A DNA stretch of 64,000 nucleotides, taken from contig JAIXMG010000016.1 of the NCBI GenBank assembly GCA_025201345.1, positions 372,001 to 436,000 on the forward strand, read 5' to 3'. The stretch is from Thamnidium elegans. Taxonomy: Eukaryota > Mucoromycota > Mucoromycetes > Mucorales > Mucoraceae. Below, piece by piece: positions 43,471 to 54,021 of this stretch (position 1 is the stretch's first letter; the number at the start of each line of letters is the position of its first letter). The notes under the pieces are model-generated. The model did no database searches and was not told the DNA's origin. It was given only the letters and a program-made list of their open reading frames with translations. The translations under genes and the position numbers were made by a program.

Positions 43471-45790
43471 AATGTCTCCTTCAACTAAAGCGAGAGATTA
43501 TCTAAAAGAAAAGGTAGATAAAAAACTTTCAGGTACATACAAAAAAAAAGAAGGTATATATTCCTAAAAGTCAAAATAATATATCATTATAACGTTTTCT
43601 ATCTTCTCATTAGATATAAAATAAATCACCATGATATTTGAGGATTGCTATGAAGAAGGGCTCATTAACAAGAGTCATATGCAAGCAGTTCGACCACAGA
43701 AATCTGCTCATCGTATGGAGGCGAGGGGCATAAAATCACGAAATCTAAAATGTGTAAACTACCAGAAACTCAAACTGAAAAATTTCAAGAAGTACTCGGT
43801 CCCAATTATGACAGATACACTCAAAAAATCAAACTAGATACTATTCTTAGGGAAAATTACAAGACTAGATTCAAGGATCGCGTAATAAAATTGAATCAAT
43901 TCTTACGCGAAGTAATCATTAAAGTTCAATTATTCGTAAACTACTGTCTAATTGACCAAAAAGAGTTTTTTTATTACAACTGTATTTACAAGCAGAATTT
44001 TTGGTAATCTGTATGTCAGCTTACTATGAAAATATCTGTCACCAACAAAGATAATCTATCTTTGTCTCTTTTTATAGCCTTCTCTGAATTTAGCGAAATG
44101 TACCCATCAATCGTTTGCCCTGTCAAGAAAAGGAAAATTACTGGCTATAGCGATTATTTAACTTATGCTTGTGTGACTTTAGCTACCACATATCTTAATT
44201 CGATGGCTGAAACATTTGTATACTTAGAATATAACTTAAATATTTTTTCTTCTGTAAGTACATTTTAATATAACATTCGATTGTTAGTATTTTTGAAGAT
44301 GGAAACTAATAACTATTTTTTGATTTTTTTTTTTAGGAAAAAGAGACAGAAGTAACAGTCGAACAAAAGGAAAAGCCAGAATTATTTTCTTTTACTCCTA
44401 ACCCAAGTTTAAAATGGACAAATGTCAGTATTAGTAACAAGTCGTTGACATCTAATACTGGTATTAAAACATTGGGACGGAGTGTTTGATCTTAAAAAGA
44501 TTTGGCTATAAAAGGTAAATAATAAATTAATAATTGACATTTATTCATAGAGAACTATTTACTCACAGCAACATTAGTTTAATGCATAACCAGTCTTGAT
44601 GACTTGAAAATTGCTAATGGTAATGGAAAATATTTGCTCGCTTGCTTTGCCCACACTGATGGACATAATATCTCTCTACAATTCTCTCGAACGAGACAAG
44701 ATAAATATTCAAAAGCTTCAATTTTAGCGCTGAAAGATTTCGATAGGACCGATATTGAGGAGAACTTCTTGCCATGTACAATAGATCCGGGCCGTAAATA
44801 TATATTTACTGCATCCATTGGCCACAGCTCTAACGAACATCAAGTTCGCCGTTGTAGCGATTTAGAGCGTCGCTGTTATACAGGTAGCAGACAAAGACAA
44901 AACTATGTTGACAAGTTAAAAATTACAAAAAATATCAAAAGACATTGAAACTAATATCCCAACTGCTAAAACGGCGAACCTTGAAATTTACAAAGCGCAT
45001 TTAATTTATCTTCTAGAACATCTGCCTCGCCTGTTGCAATTTTACAGCCAGGAATTTACCTCCTTTTGCCTTTTACGATTATCAAGGCCGTCAGAGAGCG
45101 AATGCAGAGGTAGTTAACATCATATTGAACTGTGGTAAAAAAAAACAATCCTACAAAAAGAAAGAACACTAGAAAGAATAGAACGGAAAAAAGGAGAAAG
45201 AAGAAAGACGAAAAGTTGATAGAAGATGCAGAGAAGAAAAAAAGAGAATAAAGATGAAGGTAAACAAAAGAAAGAAAAAGGCAAGAACAAGGACAAGCAA
45301 GAACGAAGAAAAGAAGAAAAACGATAAGCTTGCATACAGCAATATATATTCCATAATCGATATTAACGTTCTTAAAAAATGTATAGTAAATTTGTAGACA
45401 GCACACTTGTTTCACTTGTCGTTTTTTGGTGATGGAATGAAGCATAAATATGCTGCCAGGATAAAGAAGAGAGTATTCGGAGTCACCAACATACTATATA
45501 AAGAAGTAATTTGTCGACAGAAACAGAATCTTGCCCCAATTGTTGATATCAATGAATTCAGAATTTCAGTAGCAAGTTTATTTCTTTTTAATAGTTGTTT
45601 TTGTATTTATTACATACTTGTAACATGTGTAAAGGCGAAGAAAAAATGAAACCTTTAAAGCTCCCAGATGGAATTAATGTCAATGGTATCCTAGAATGTG
45701 GAAAACTTTGTCATTTACTTTGGCAACGCGATGTCAATGCTACCAAAAATATGCTTGACATCGCTAATTCCATTTAGGAGGGTTGAGGAA
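43471..45790 (+). pseudogene. Fanzor/TnpB-like protein relic, nearly full length
   Basis: Segments in three frames follow the order of a TnpB-like protein. 43471-43530 starts MSPSTKARDYLKEKVDKKLS. 43748-44007 gives LPETQTEKFQEVLG, KDRVIKLNQFLREVIIKVQL and NCIYKQNFW. 44026-44268 gives YPSIVCPVKKRK and YACVTLATTY. 44341-44490 gives FSFTPNPSLKWTNVSI. 44604-44948 holds LKDFDRTDIEENFL and TIDPGRKYIFTASIG (RuvC-I position Asp). 45410-45600 holds FFGDGMKHKYAARIKKRVFG and VDINEFRIS (RuvC-II position Glu). 45600-45777 holds NMCKGEEKMKPLKLPDGINV and LLWQRDVNATKNML (RuvC-III position Asp). More than five stops or shifts show it is dead. TnpB and Fanzor proteins are RNA-guided DNA nucleases carried by transposons. 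Confidence 0.7.
45130..45330 (+). repeat. Polypurine (A/G) low-complexity tract in the TnpB-like relic
   Basis: About 200 bases are almost entirely A and G on the plus strand and would encode Lys/Glu/Arg-rich text. On the minus strand the same DNA makes spurious hydrophobic frames. Confidence 0.85.
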
Positions 45791-46187
45791 AATCAAATCC
45801 GTTCAATAGATCGATCCCCGTAGAGAAAACAGCTTTGTTTTAAGTGATTAAAATTTTAAAAAAAAATAACTGAAGGGTTTCAAAGGCTAACTTGCCTTTT
45901 TTTGTAAGATTAAATACGTGGATCAAATATCAAGAAGATTACACAGATTTTATAAACCTGAGAAAATCATACGTGACCAAGTATTGGGGGGGACTTGAAA
46001 AAATATGATACGAGAATGCGCATGTCAAATAGAACAGTGATAACACAAATGTTTTTTTAAGCCCTACATAAAAAGGACAGTCATTATAAAGTTTCATTTT
46101 TCACATGTAATCCTATTTGATAGAACCAATTTATTCCGAAGTTATTTTTTTTTTCCCTTTTCTTATATTATTATTATTATTTACAGC
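45791..46187. other. Promoter region of the bHLH gene
   Basis: No gene seen. The sequence just before the ATG (46141-46187) is T-rich, then TTATTA repeats ending TTTACAGC; the CAG could be the acceptor of a 5' UTR intron. Confidence 0.4.
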
Positions 46188-46961
46188 ATGTCACAATATC
46201 CCTCACAACAACAAAACATACAACACCAACAAAACATACAGCAGCAGCAACAACAACAACAAGAAGCTTCTTTTTTAAATGCTTTAATGATACCCGAAGA
46301 TAAACATGAAAAAAAGGACTGGGACAATACCACCAAGACTACTAACTCGACTAGAAAACGAAGTTACGGACAAGAAGCTCTAGATGAGGAAGAAGAAGAA
46401 GAAGATAAAAAGGAAAGAAAAGGACGTAAAGCACCTCACGAATTATTAACCGATGCCGAAAAGAAAGCAAACCACATTGCTTCAGAAAAGAAACGTAGAC
46501 AAAATATTCGATTAGGTTTTGATCAATTGATTGAGATTGTACCTTCATTAACACAAGGAAATAGATCAGAAGCATTTATTTTACAAAAATGTAAATTTTG
46601 TTATTTCATTGGTTCTAACCGTGAGAATTTAACTTTATTAATCTTCTTTTATTTTGTATAGCTGTGGATCATATTCGACACTTGATTAATGTAAAGAATG
46701 ATTTAAAGAGTCAAATAAGGGATCTTCAAGGTGTATTGGGTGAACCGTAAGTACCTCTTTTTTTTTTTTCTTTTTTTTTTCTTTTTTTTTTTTTTCTTTT
46801 TTTTTTGTATTTGCCCTTACTAATTTTTAATATTTATCGTTAGTAATTACGATGAAGATGTAAGTTCTATCTCTCTCTCTCTCTTTTACTGCTTTAAAAA
46901 ACTAAATTTATTTTTCTTCTTCTAGTCATCTGAGGACGATTTAACATATTCTTCTTACTAA
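46188..46961 (+). CDS. bHLH transcription factor
   Basis: Four exons give about 180 residues. The first 30 residues are Gln-rich, then comes an acidic stretch (ALDEEEEEEDKKER) and a bHLH domain: basic region AEKKANHIASEKKRRQNIRL, helix 1 GFDQLIEIVPSL, loop TQGNRSEAF, helix 2 ILQKSVDHIRHLINVKND, continuing into a short coiled coil. The H-E-R pattern (His5, Glu9, Arg13) implies E-box (CANNTG) binding; Arg13 suggests CACGTG. It resembles fungal Ino4-like and Mlx-like factors. The intron after ILQK (about 46591-46661) joins to SVDHIRH. The last exon encodes the acidic end DSSEDDLTYSSY. Confidence 0.88.
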
Positions 46962-47198
46962 CCCCGCATAATAAAAACATTGTACTGATTTCACTTTATA
47001 GAGGAATCCTTTTTTTTCCTTTTTTATATGTGGTAAATATATGCCCCCTTTTTTTTTTGTATTTCATTTTATTTTTATCTGCAGATAACCTTTATATATG
47101 TAAATATCTCTTTATTTTTTCCGATTGACTTTTTAAGCATCTATATTATGATAGTTATTGTTTTTTACAAGTATTATTAATTTTATTGTTTTTAAAAC

Positions 47199-47312
47199 TT
47201 AAAGTAATAAATTACCTGAATTTGTATTAATATTATTATGGTTATTATTATTACTAGTGATGTTATCAACAGGAGATTGTTGTGAAAGATGTGGAGATGA
47301 AGATGAATTGTG

Positions 47313-47343
<31 letters not shown>

Positions 47344-48425
47344 TGTTGTTGTTGTTGTTGTTGTTGTTGCTGCTGCTGTTGTTGTTGGGGTGATGGTGTA
47401 GATTCTTGTTTAGTTTGTGATTGATGATGATGTTGTTGTTGTTGTTGTTGTTGTTGTTGACTAGCGTTTAATATAGCAGTAGCAGTAGTAGAAGACAGGT
47501 GCCCTAATCCTAACTTTGCATTCAATTCTTCCACTTCCTTCATTAACCTATAACTTTCGGAACCTTGCATTTTCAATTCTTCCACTTCTTTAGCCAACTT
47601 ACTATTTTCTTCTTCAAGACGAACAATCTTTTCTTCCATCTCATGAATATGTTGCTTCTTCTTTTTACGGCATTCTTTAGCTGCTACTCTGTTTCTCAAT
47701 AAACGACGTTGACGACGTTCATCATTTGACATACTTCTACCTCCTGATCTCTTCGTACCTCCAGGTCCATCCTCTGTAAGTGGACTACCTCCATTAGCAT
47801 GGCCGTGACCTGTAGAAGGTGGAAGTTGAGGTGGTCCAGGTAAGGCTGTAATGACATTACCACCTTGTTGAAGTTGATGAAGTAAATTACTTGCCAAATT
47901 GGGTACAGCAATGGGAGATACCATTGCTTGAGCTAAAGAAGAAGCAGTCAAATTAGCAAGATCTTGTCCTTGTGCTTGAACATAAGATTGAATCAATTGT
48001 TGTTGTTGAGGATCTGATAATAAATGTAAACCTGGAGGAGGAGTAGGACCGTTGGTCATACTTAAAATAGTGTTATTATTATTATTGTTGTTGCTATTTG
48101 TGTTGTTTGTGTCGTTTGAGGTGGTTGTGTTGGTGTTGGTAGTAGCGGGTGAACTAGTTGTTTCAGGTTCATGAGTATCTTGTTTTGGTTCTTGTGCCGT
48201 TTCTTTATTGTTATTCTGAGAAGTCGTACTTTCATCTTGTGCAGCATCTTTTTCTGTAACCTCAGTTGTATGAGAATCATCCCTTTGTACTATTTCTAAT
48301 TTCACTGCTTTTGTTTCTCTTGTATCTTCCATCTCGGTAGAAGCGACACGTTTAAGATGGTTACATTGACTAGTTTCATCATTTAATAAATTGGTATCGT
48401 GAATAACGTTTGTTGGTTCAGACAT
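47199..48425 (-). CDS. bZIP transcription factor (CREB/ATF-like) with long polyglutamine
   Basis: One frame of 408 residues. The N-terminal half is low-complexity (Thr/Asn/Gln-rich). The bZIP domain reads RRQRRLLRNRVAAKECRKKK followed by HIHEMEEKIVRLEEENSKLAKEVEEL, with Asn-x7-Arg (NRVAAKECR) and a four-heptad zipper, the CREB/ATF type that binds TGACGT-like sites. C-terminal to it are two polyglutamine tracts, the longer over 20 residues, encoded by mixed CAG/CAA codons, then an Asn/Ser-rich end. A potential donor (CAG|GTAATT) near 47218 could change the last few residues. The sequence ACGTCA occurs just upstream of the start (48466-48471), a possible autoregulatory site. Confidence 0.9.
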
Positions 48426-49178
48426 ATTTCCTGAAAATTATATTTGCTTAAAAAAAAAGTGGTGACGTCGTTACAAGGTTTTCTACTGAAAAAAAGTTTT
48501 GTTAATATAACGGATTCTTTACGTTCTCCTTTTTGTTTTTTTTTAAGAAAAAACAGATACACTTTTATATATATTATTGTTATTTTTTATGTTTGTACTC
48601 CAGCTCTCTCTTTTGCCCCCAACTTCCCCCCCCCCCCTTGTATATACATTTTATCGCTCTATCTCTTTTTTTTTTTATATGTGAAAAGGAAAGGGGACTT
48701 ACGGTTTAGTTTGCTTGATAGCTTTTTGAGTTATATGCCTTTTATATTATTGGATAAAAAAAGTGAACTTTGCTTTCAGGTCGGAATATTTTTTTTTTTT
48801 TTTTTTGATGACGAAAAGAAGTTGTCGACGTAATAGAAGAGGGAAATAAGAAAAAAAAACGATGACGAAGGCAAGCTATTTTTTTTTATTTAAACCTTTT
48901 TTTTCGACCCATGTGAGAAAAAAAAAAAGTCTGACCAATCATAACGTATAATTATTTTAACCAATCAAGTAAGATAATAAGTTCTCATTCCTTCCCCCTT
49001 ACAACTGTAAAAAAAAAACTTGCTTTGAGGGTGATTAATGTATAGTACATATCTTTAAGGGTGATTATTTATTTTTCTTTAGGTTACGATATTCATTTTT
49101 CTCTATCTCTCTCTCTCTCTTTTTTTCTCTTATTTTTTTTAATTAAAAATAAAAAAGTTTTTATTTCTTCTTCAAAAG
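48426..49178. other. Divergent promoter region between the bZIP and membrane-protein genes
   Basis: T/C-rich tracts, C-runs near 48632-48641 and CT repeats before the ATG at 49179. The 130-codon plus-strand frame at 48444 is T-rich low complexity and not supported as a gene. Confidence 0.45.
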
Positions 49179-50111
49179 ATGAATGATACATTTGTATTGA
49201 ACGGTAACGGAGTTAATAATAAAAATGCAAACAAAATAAAAAAGCAAAAGCAATACAAAAAGTTAAAGAAAGAGTTACGAAAGAGTACATCCATTACACG
49301 TATACCAACACATACTAACGTCGCCACTCACCCAACCAGTTTTTTGACACCCCCTCCATTACCGACAACTATTATTCTCCCTATCGTACAACCACTACCA
49401 CCACCACCACCATCACTAGAATCTAATAATGTCAGTTATACTGAACCTGTCACAAATCATGAAAATCAAACTTATGGGTCAAAGGGTATATCAGCCGCAT
49501 CTATTGTAGGATCAGATGCTTCTAATCAAACACCAGAATCTGTCAAAACAATTCATATTGTAGGACCCGTGGTTGGTATCTTTGCTGGTATTGCATTTAT
49601 AGCTGCAGCCATGTTTCTAGTTGCTCGTAATAGAAAAAAACGAAACTTGACAACAAATCAAGATAATAATCATGGTAACGATGATAACACATTTCATGAT
49701 ATTTCACTTGATGATGAAGCAATTATCATGCCACCACTAGCATTAGATGAAAAGAAGAGATCGTTTATATCGACAACAACAACATCAACAGATTATCATA
49801 GTATGGCCGAAACTTTAATTGGATCTAGAACCAATTCGGTTACTAAAAAACAAGATTCATGGCAATCAAGTACGATCAGTCCAACCTCGACACTGGTAGG
49901 TCATCATGTGGCTTCCTTTTTAATGATAGCTGAAAGACAACTACTACAACATGAAAAACCAAATCTATTAGATAATTTTGATAAAAAAATGCCTATTGAA
50001 ACATATAAAGCTCAATTAACCGATATATTAGGTCCTGAAGAAGAAGAGCTCGTAGTAAATCAACCATTACCATTTATTTCTATTAATGATCTTTCAGATT
50101 ACTACAAATAA
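49179..50111 (+). CDS. Single-pass membrane protein of unknown function
   Basis: One frame of 310 residues. The N-terminus is Asn/Lys-rich without a signal peptide, followed by a Pro-rich stretch (PLPPPPPSLE). One strong membrane helix (IVGPVVGIFAGIAFIAAAMF) is followed by the basic stop-transfer RNRKKR. The C-terminal 140 residues are Asp/Ser/Thr-rich and end PFISINDLSDYYK. The layout resembles type I-like or SKG6-type wall-stress or mating-projection membrane proteins, but I do not recognise a family. Its stop codon lies 17 bp from the stop of the convergent cyclin gene. Confidence 0.75.
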   Translation: MNDTFVLNGNGVNNKNANKIKKQKQYKKLKKELRKSTSITRIPTHTNVATHPTSFLTPPPLPTTIILPIVQPLPPPPPSLESNNVSYTEPVTNHENQTYGSKGISAASIVGSDASNQTPESVKTIHIVGPVVGIFAGIAFIAAAMFLVARNRKKRNLTTNQDNNHGNDDNTFHDISLDDEAIIMPPLALDEKKRSFISTTTTSTDYHSMAETLIGSRTNSVTKKQDSWQSSTISPTSTLVGHHVASFLMIAERQLLQHEKPNLLDNFDKKMPIETYKAQLTDILGPEEEELVVNQPLPFISINDLSDYYK

Positions 50112-50128
50112 AATCCCTTTTTTTTTTT

Positions 50129-51045
50129 TTACATATCATCCTTATATAATGGCAAATTCTTTCTATCTATTTTTTTATAGTACAGTCTTCTAATATGTGC
50201 AGCTACATTTTTAAAATTAACAAAATCAACATCAAAGAGTAACCACCATTCTTGACCTATTTGGCAAGGTAATTTAATTTGTTCATCCCTACATGCTAAC
50301 CAAATGGCTGCTACAGCTATTGTAGGTGGTTCATGTGTGACATAAATATTGGTTCTCAGTCTATAACAAAGCAACAACTTTTTTTTTAGTTTTCATTACA
50401 CACATATAATTTTACTTTCTTACCCGTCATTCAAGTAATTCCATGCTCTTTTAGCAACCATTTCATGATCTTCTAATCCCAATATGCGAAGATAATTAAT
50501 CATTAAATTATAAGGGAGTTGTACATGCACAATAAACCCAAGTTTACGTAATATTTGCATTTCAGCAGCAATCGCCATATTTTTTAATTGATATGCCCTT
50601 TGTGAAAACGCATCTAATGGTGTTTTAGTCGATAACCCTTTTAATCTTCGAATCAATATATCGTATATGGTAATCAAATGTGTCATACGGACAAAACACT
50701 CTTCTAACTTTGACGCAAGAAATAATGATCCCATACCAATTTCTACAACACCAAAGTCTTTTAAACTGGCCATATAAAAGAATCGTTGAAATAAAACTTG
50801 TGCTGTTGCCATAGCCACCTGCGGTCTAAAAAAGAGTTTTTTTTTTTTTCAGAGTTGCTTTTTGTACAGCGTAAAGAGAGATCTGTATAGACTTACAATT
50901 TCAATAGAATACCTGCACTTTCGATCAATTCACTACCTATATTACGAAGATCTTCCTCTAATTCTTCTGACACTCCGTCTCTTCTTGAAATTGTCGTTTC
51001 TAATTGCTCTAGTGAGGCTAATGGATTGTTTAACGCAACTGACAT
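50129..51045 (-). CDS. Cyclin L-like protein
   Basis: Three exons: 51045 to about 50888, about 50825 to 50443, and about 50368 to 50129. The protein begins MSVALNNPLASLEQLETTIS and contains GILLKLPQVAMATAQVLFQRFF, SLFLASKLEECFVRMTHLI, EMQILRKLGFIVHVQLPYNL and PTIAVAAIWLACRDEQIKLP, a close match to both cyclin boxes of cyclin L. Cyclin L partners CDK10/CDK11-type kinases in pre-mRNA splicing and transcription. At about 260 residues it lacks the Arg/Ser-rich C-terminal domain of animal cyclin L; it stops at YKDDM soon after the second cyclin fold. Confidence 0.87.
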
Positions 51046-51077
51046 TTGAGTAAGGTTTTTTATATGTAAAACTAAAG

Positions 51078-51108
<31 letters not shown>

Positions 51109-51219
51109 CTTATGAACTCTAAAAAAAAAAAGGGATATGATCTGGGCCTAAAAATATACATCATTATTTGGCTTAAAAAATTTTGAACTGATTGAACATA
51201 TATATACATATATATATGG

Positions 51220-51570
51220 TTAATCGATTCTGATAGCAACTTTTCCAATCTCGAGAGAGGCATAAGTCTCGTGGACTTGCTCTCCAGAGAACCCAAAGAC
51301 CATTGCTATAAGCATACCAAGTTTCTTCACATGTACAAAACGCACCAACTGCTCCGATGCATCAGATGTAGGGATAATACCATCGTTTACTTCAAGAGCG
51401 TATTCGCCTGTAGTAATAATTAAACCACAGTAGTTGAATGCAACCGCTTTTATCTTGATAAGTACTTCATAAGCGTCAAGCTCAGTATTAAAAGGCTCTT
51501 CGAATCTTTTGATAGCTTCGGGACCTGATTTAGAAGTGAGACGGTAAGTAATTTGAGTAGTAGGAAGGGA
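51220..51570 (-). pseudogene. MDR (zinc-type alcohol dehydrogenase/quinone reductase) gene, truncated and internally deleted
   Basis: The frame runs SLPTTQITYRLTSKSGPEAI then EVLIKIKAVAFNYCGLIITTG and NDGIIPTSDASEQ, the N-terminal GroES-like fold of MDR enzymes. It then jumps to VRFVHVKKLGMLI, VFGFSGEQVHETYASLEIGK and VAIRID, the extreme C-terminus. The Rossmann fold in between is missing and no ATG precedes the fragment, which starts after an A-run. About 115 codons remain of a usual 330-350. Confidence 0.75.
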
Positions 51571-51887
51571 CTTTTTTTTTTTTTTTGATAGAATTTTTAG
51601 TTAGAATGATGAAAGAATGAAAAGGGGAATTATCAATGTCCCTTTTTATACTAAACAAAACGCTGTCATTTATCAAGGGTTGGATTAGTAAATGTTTTGA
51701 TTCAAATAGTTTCTTTTTCCTTTGATCCATAGAATGGGTATGGATTAATTATTTCTGTAATTTTCACTACAAAAGCTAAGTAGTCATTGACTATTCTATG
51801 TACATATAAAAAAAAATTCCACTTGTAATCATTGCAAAACGACATGACCGTTATTGCTATTGAATTAAGGTCTATTTTTTTTATTTA

Positions 51888-52616
51888 TTATTCTTTTAAA
51901 TATTGTTCATTTTTTGATTTAAAGTATCGTTGGAAATCGCTTGTACTATTTGTTCTTGGATACGGTATGCTTGGTACATCCTTGTTTAAAAACTTGCATA
52001 AGTTTTCCCATCCTTCGCCCAGTTCCATCACCAGCAACTGATCCTTTGGCACTTGTAACTTTACCTGTTGAATATGATCCAAATACATTTCCTTGACCAA
52101 TTTTTCATCTTTAAATTTTTCGGCATCACAGATAAATCCATCCATGCAAGTATAATATACCATTCGATAATATAAATGCTTTTCGTGAGCAGGGTCTCTC
52201 CATGAATCTCCTCTCAGTAAAGCATTTTTATGGATCGTGTTCTTCACTGATTCGTACCAACTGTCTGCACTGCGTACGGTTAAGATTACTTTGGCGGTTG
52301 GGTAACGTTCTAATAGTTCCTGATAAAAGTTAACGGTGGGCCAATCAATAGCAGCATCATAATCTTTGTAAAGTGTATCCCAATCTGCATCCTTTGGGTT
52401 TATATGCGCTTGGTAAAAGTCATCTGGATTTATGGTTGGATCTTCCCAGAATCGTTTCATATGAAACGTTTGGTACCTATCGTTTTTTTTCATTAGTGAG
52501 TATATGAGTTACGTTATATTATATATATATATATACCCAAGAGTATCTAAAGCAACGCGTAAACTATCTGTTCCAGTTCTACCGTACCCTCCTCCGATTA
52601 CTTTTAAAGGAGCCAT
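51888..52616 (-). CDS. P-loop sulfotransferase family protein (Sulfotransfer_4 type)
   Basis: Two exons (52616 to about 52536, about 52477 to 51888) give about 223 residues. The N-terminus MAPLKVIGGGYGRTGTDSLR is the 5'-phosphosulfate loop, joined across the intron to ALDTLGYQTFHMKRFWED. Later come KVILTVRSADSWYESVKNTI (3'-phosphate-binding region) and LLVMELGEGWENLCKFL. Proteins of this type in fungi are presumed to transfer sulfate from PAPS to small molecules; the acceptor is unknown. The intron is TA-rich. It is single-copy here with no neighbouring pathway genes. Confidence 0.83.
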
Positions 52617-52825
52617 ATTATTGTTGAAAAACAAAAGAAAAGGAAAGAAGAAGGAATCAAGGTTATTTTATCATTGTAATATTTATTTGTTTTTATTTTT
52701 ATTTTTCTCACGAACATACGCCAATGTATACTCTTATAGAATAAACATATAAACAATGTCATCTAGGTATAGAATCATTTTCGGAACGGTAAAAAAATTG
52801 CAAAGTGCGTAATACTATCTTTTAA

Positions 52826-53404
52826 AGTTTTTCTTTAGGACCACGGCACAGATTATCTTGTACCGTGGAGTGTATATAAGGTAGTCCATACTCGAGTACA
52901 TCGTAGTCACCTACGTACACACCCCTGATCCCAAAGTACCAAGTGACAGGAGAATATCTTAGGGGATCTGCTGACAGGCCTTGTCATACAAATTAAAGAG
53001 AGAAATCCACACCGTTTCCGGAGAAGGAAAGCAGCACTAAGATTCATATCTTCTATTGCTTTTTTTCCGGAGAGTCCATTTATGATCATTAGTTTCGGAT
53101 TCTGACAGATAGATACCACATGGCGGAGTGATACGCCAATGGTATAACATTTTCTGATAAGAAAATTTATCGTGAAGACGCCACCATATGGTAAGGAAGA
53201 GGAAGAACCCAAAATTGTTCTATATCTTAAGGGGGGGTAAATAGTTTGGTACTGGTTTGCATACGGATACCATGCTATGACATCTGAAACCAGTCTATTG
53301 AATGAAATCTGGCTAGATATAAAGGTTTTATCAAACTTAATGTGTTCTACATCTGAATCATGTGTACGTAGACGACTACTGCTCCGTGGTCCTAAAGAAA
53401 AGCG
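52826..53404. mobile_element. Non-autonomous MULE-like element (579 bp) with 9-bp target duplication
   Basis: Both ends carry TTTTCTTTAGGACCACGG in inverted orientation (left from about 52828, right ending about 53402), and a subterminal GTAGTCxxCTACGTACACA block is also inverted. ATCTTTTAA flanks the element directly at 52817-52825 and 53405-53413. A 9-bp duplication is typical of Mutator-like elements. The left end has an inner hairpin (CCACGG...CCGTGG). A 101-codon minus-strand frame inside (53212-52907) is not recognised and no transposase is encoded. Confidence 0.8.
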
Positions 53405-53414
53405 ATCTTTTAAT

Positions 53415-53866
53415 ATGTAAAAAAGTAGAAAAGAAAAACGGGGTGTACTTTATAAAAAAATACCGGACTTTCAAATTCGCAGCTGTAAGCGTTAAAACCT
53501 TGTAGTGTACTATGTGATAATTGTATCAATAACGCTACTTTTCAATTGTGAATAAACCTTTAAAATACAATACCTAGCTTTTACATTGTCTCATCTACAT
53601 GTAAGTATAAATAAATATCTATTTTTCGAAAAAAAACTTTTTCGATAGAGATTTAAGCAGTAAAAGTAATGTCTTTAAACCTACAAAAAACCCAAATCCA
53701 TATCTTGAATACGCTATTCTTTGCTTTATCTGTTAAACATACAACTATATCTATCATATAAAGTTTTAATAGAAGGACAAAATACAAAAAAAAAGACACA
53801 AAAAAATACAAAAAAAAATTTCAAAAAAAAATACCACAACTTGAGTAGGTATACTTTTTGGTCGCC
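53415..53866. other. Upstream region of U6 snRNA, no gene seen
   Basis: AT-rich with A-runs at 53787-53830; a minus-strand frame across the U6 gene is spurious. Confidence 0.4.
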
Positions 53867-53875
53867 TTTATAAGG
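53867..53875 (+). promoter_or_regulatory. TATA box of the U6 snRNA gene
   Basis: TTTATAAGG lies about 24-32 bases before the likely U6 start, the position of the TATA element in RNA polymerase III type 3 promoters. Confidence 0.65.
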
Positions 53876-53898
53876 ACCAAAAACGTATTTATAATTGT

Positions 53899-53924
53899 CA
53901 AGTCTTCGGACCTCTGACACTTAT

Positions 53925-53956
<32 letters not shown>

Positions 53957-54015
53957 GGCCCCTGCACAAGGATGACACTAAATCTCTGAGAAGGAAGCTC
54001 TACGGAGCACATTTT
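53899..54015 (+). ncRNA. U6: U6 spliceosomal snRNA
   Basis: The core ATACAGAGAAGATTAGCATG and GCCCCTGCACAAGGATGACA are near-identical to U6 of other eukaryotes and include the ACAGAGA box and the AGC/U4-pairing region. The 5' end has a GUC-UUCG-GAC stem-loop. The 3' part (CTAAATCTCTGAGAAGGAAG) differs from the animal sequence but is in place. U6 pairs with the 5' splice site and U2 to form the catalytic core of the spliceosome. The exact 5' end is uncertain by a few bases. Confidence 0.95.
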
Positions 54016-54021
54016 TTTTTT
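54012..54021 (+). terminator. Pol III terminator of U6
   Basis: A run of ten T residues directly after GGAGCACA. Confidence 0.85.

Noticed and set aside
45056..45445. Minus-strand hydrophobic frames of 60-129 codons
   Set aside because: They are the complement of a polypurine tract and have no motifs; low-complexity artefacts.
48444..48833. 129-codon plus-strand frame upstream of the bZIP gene
   Set aside because: T-rich low-complexity translation in a promoter region without conserved motifs.
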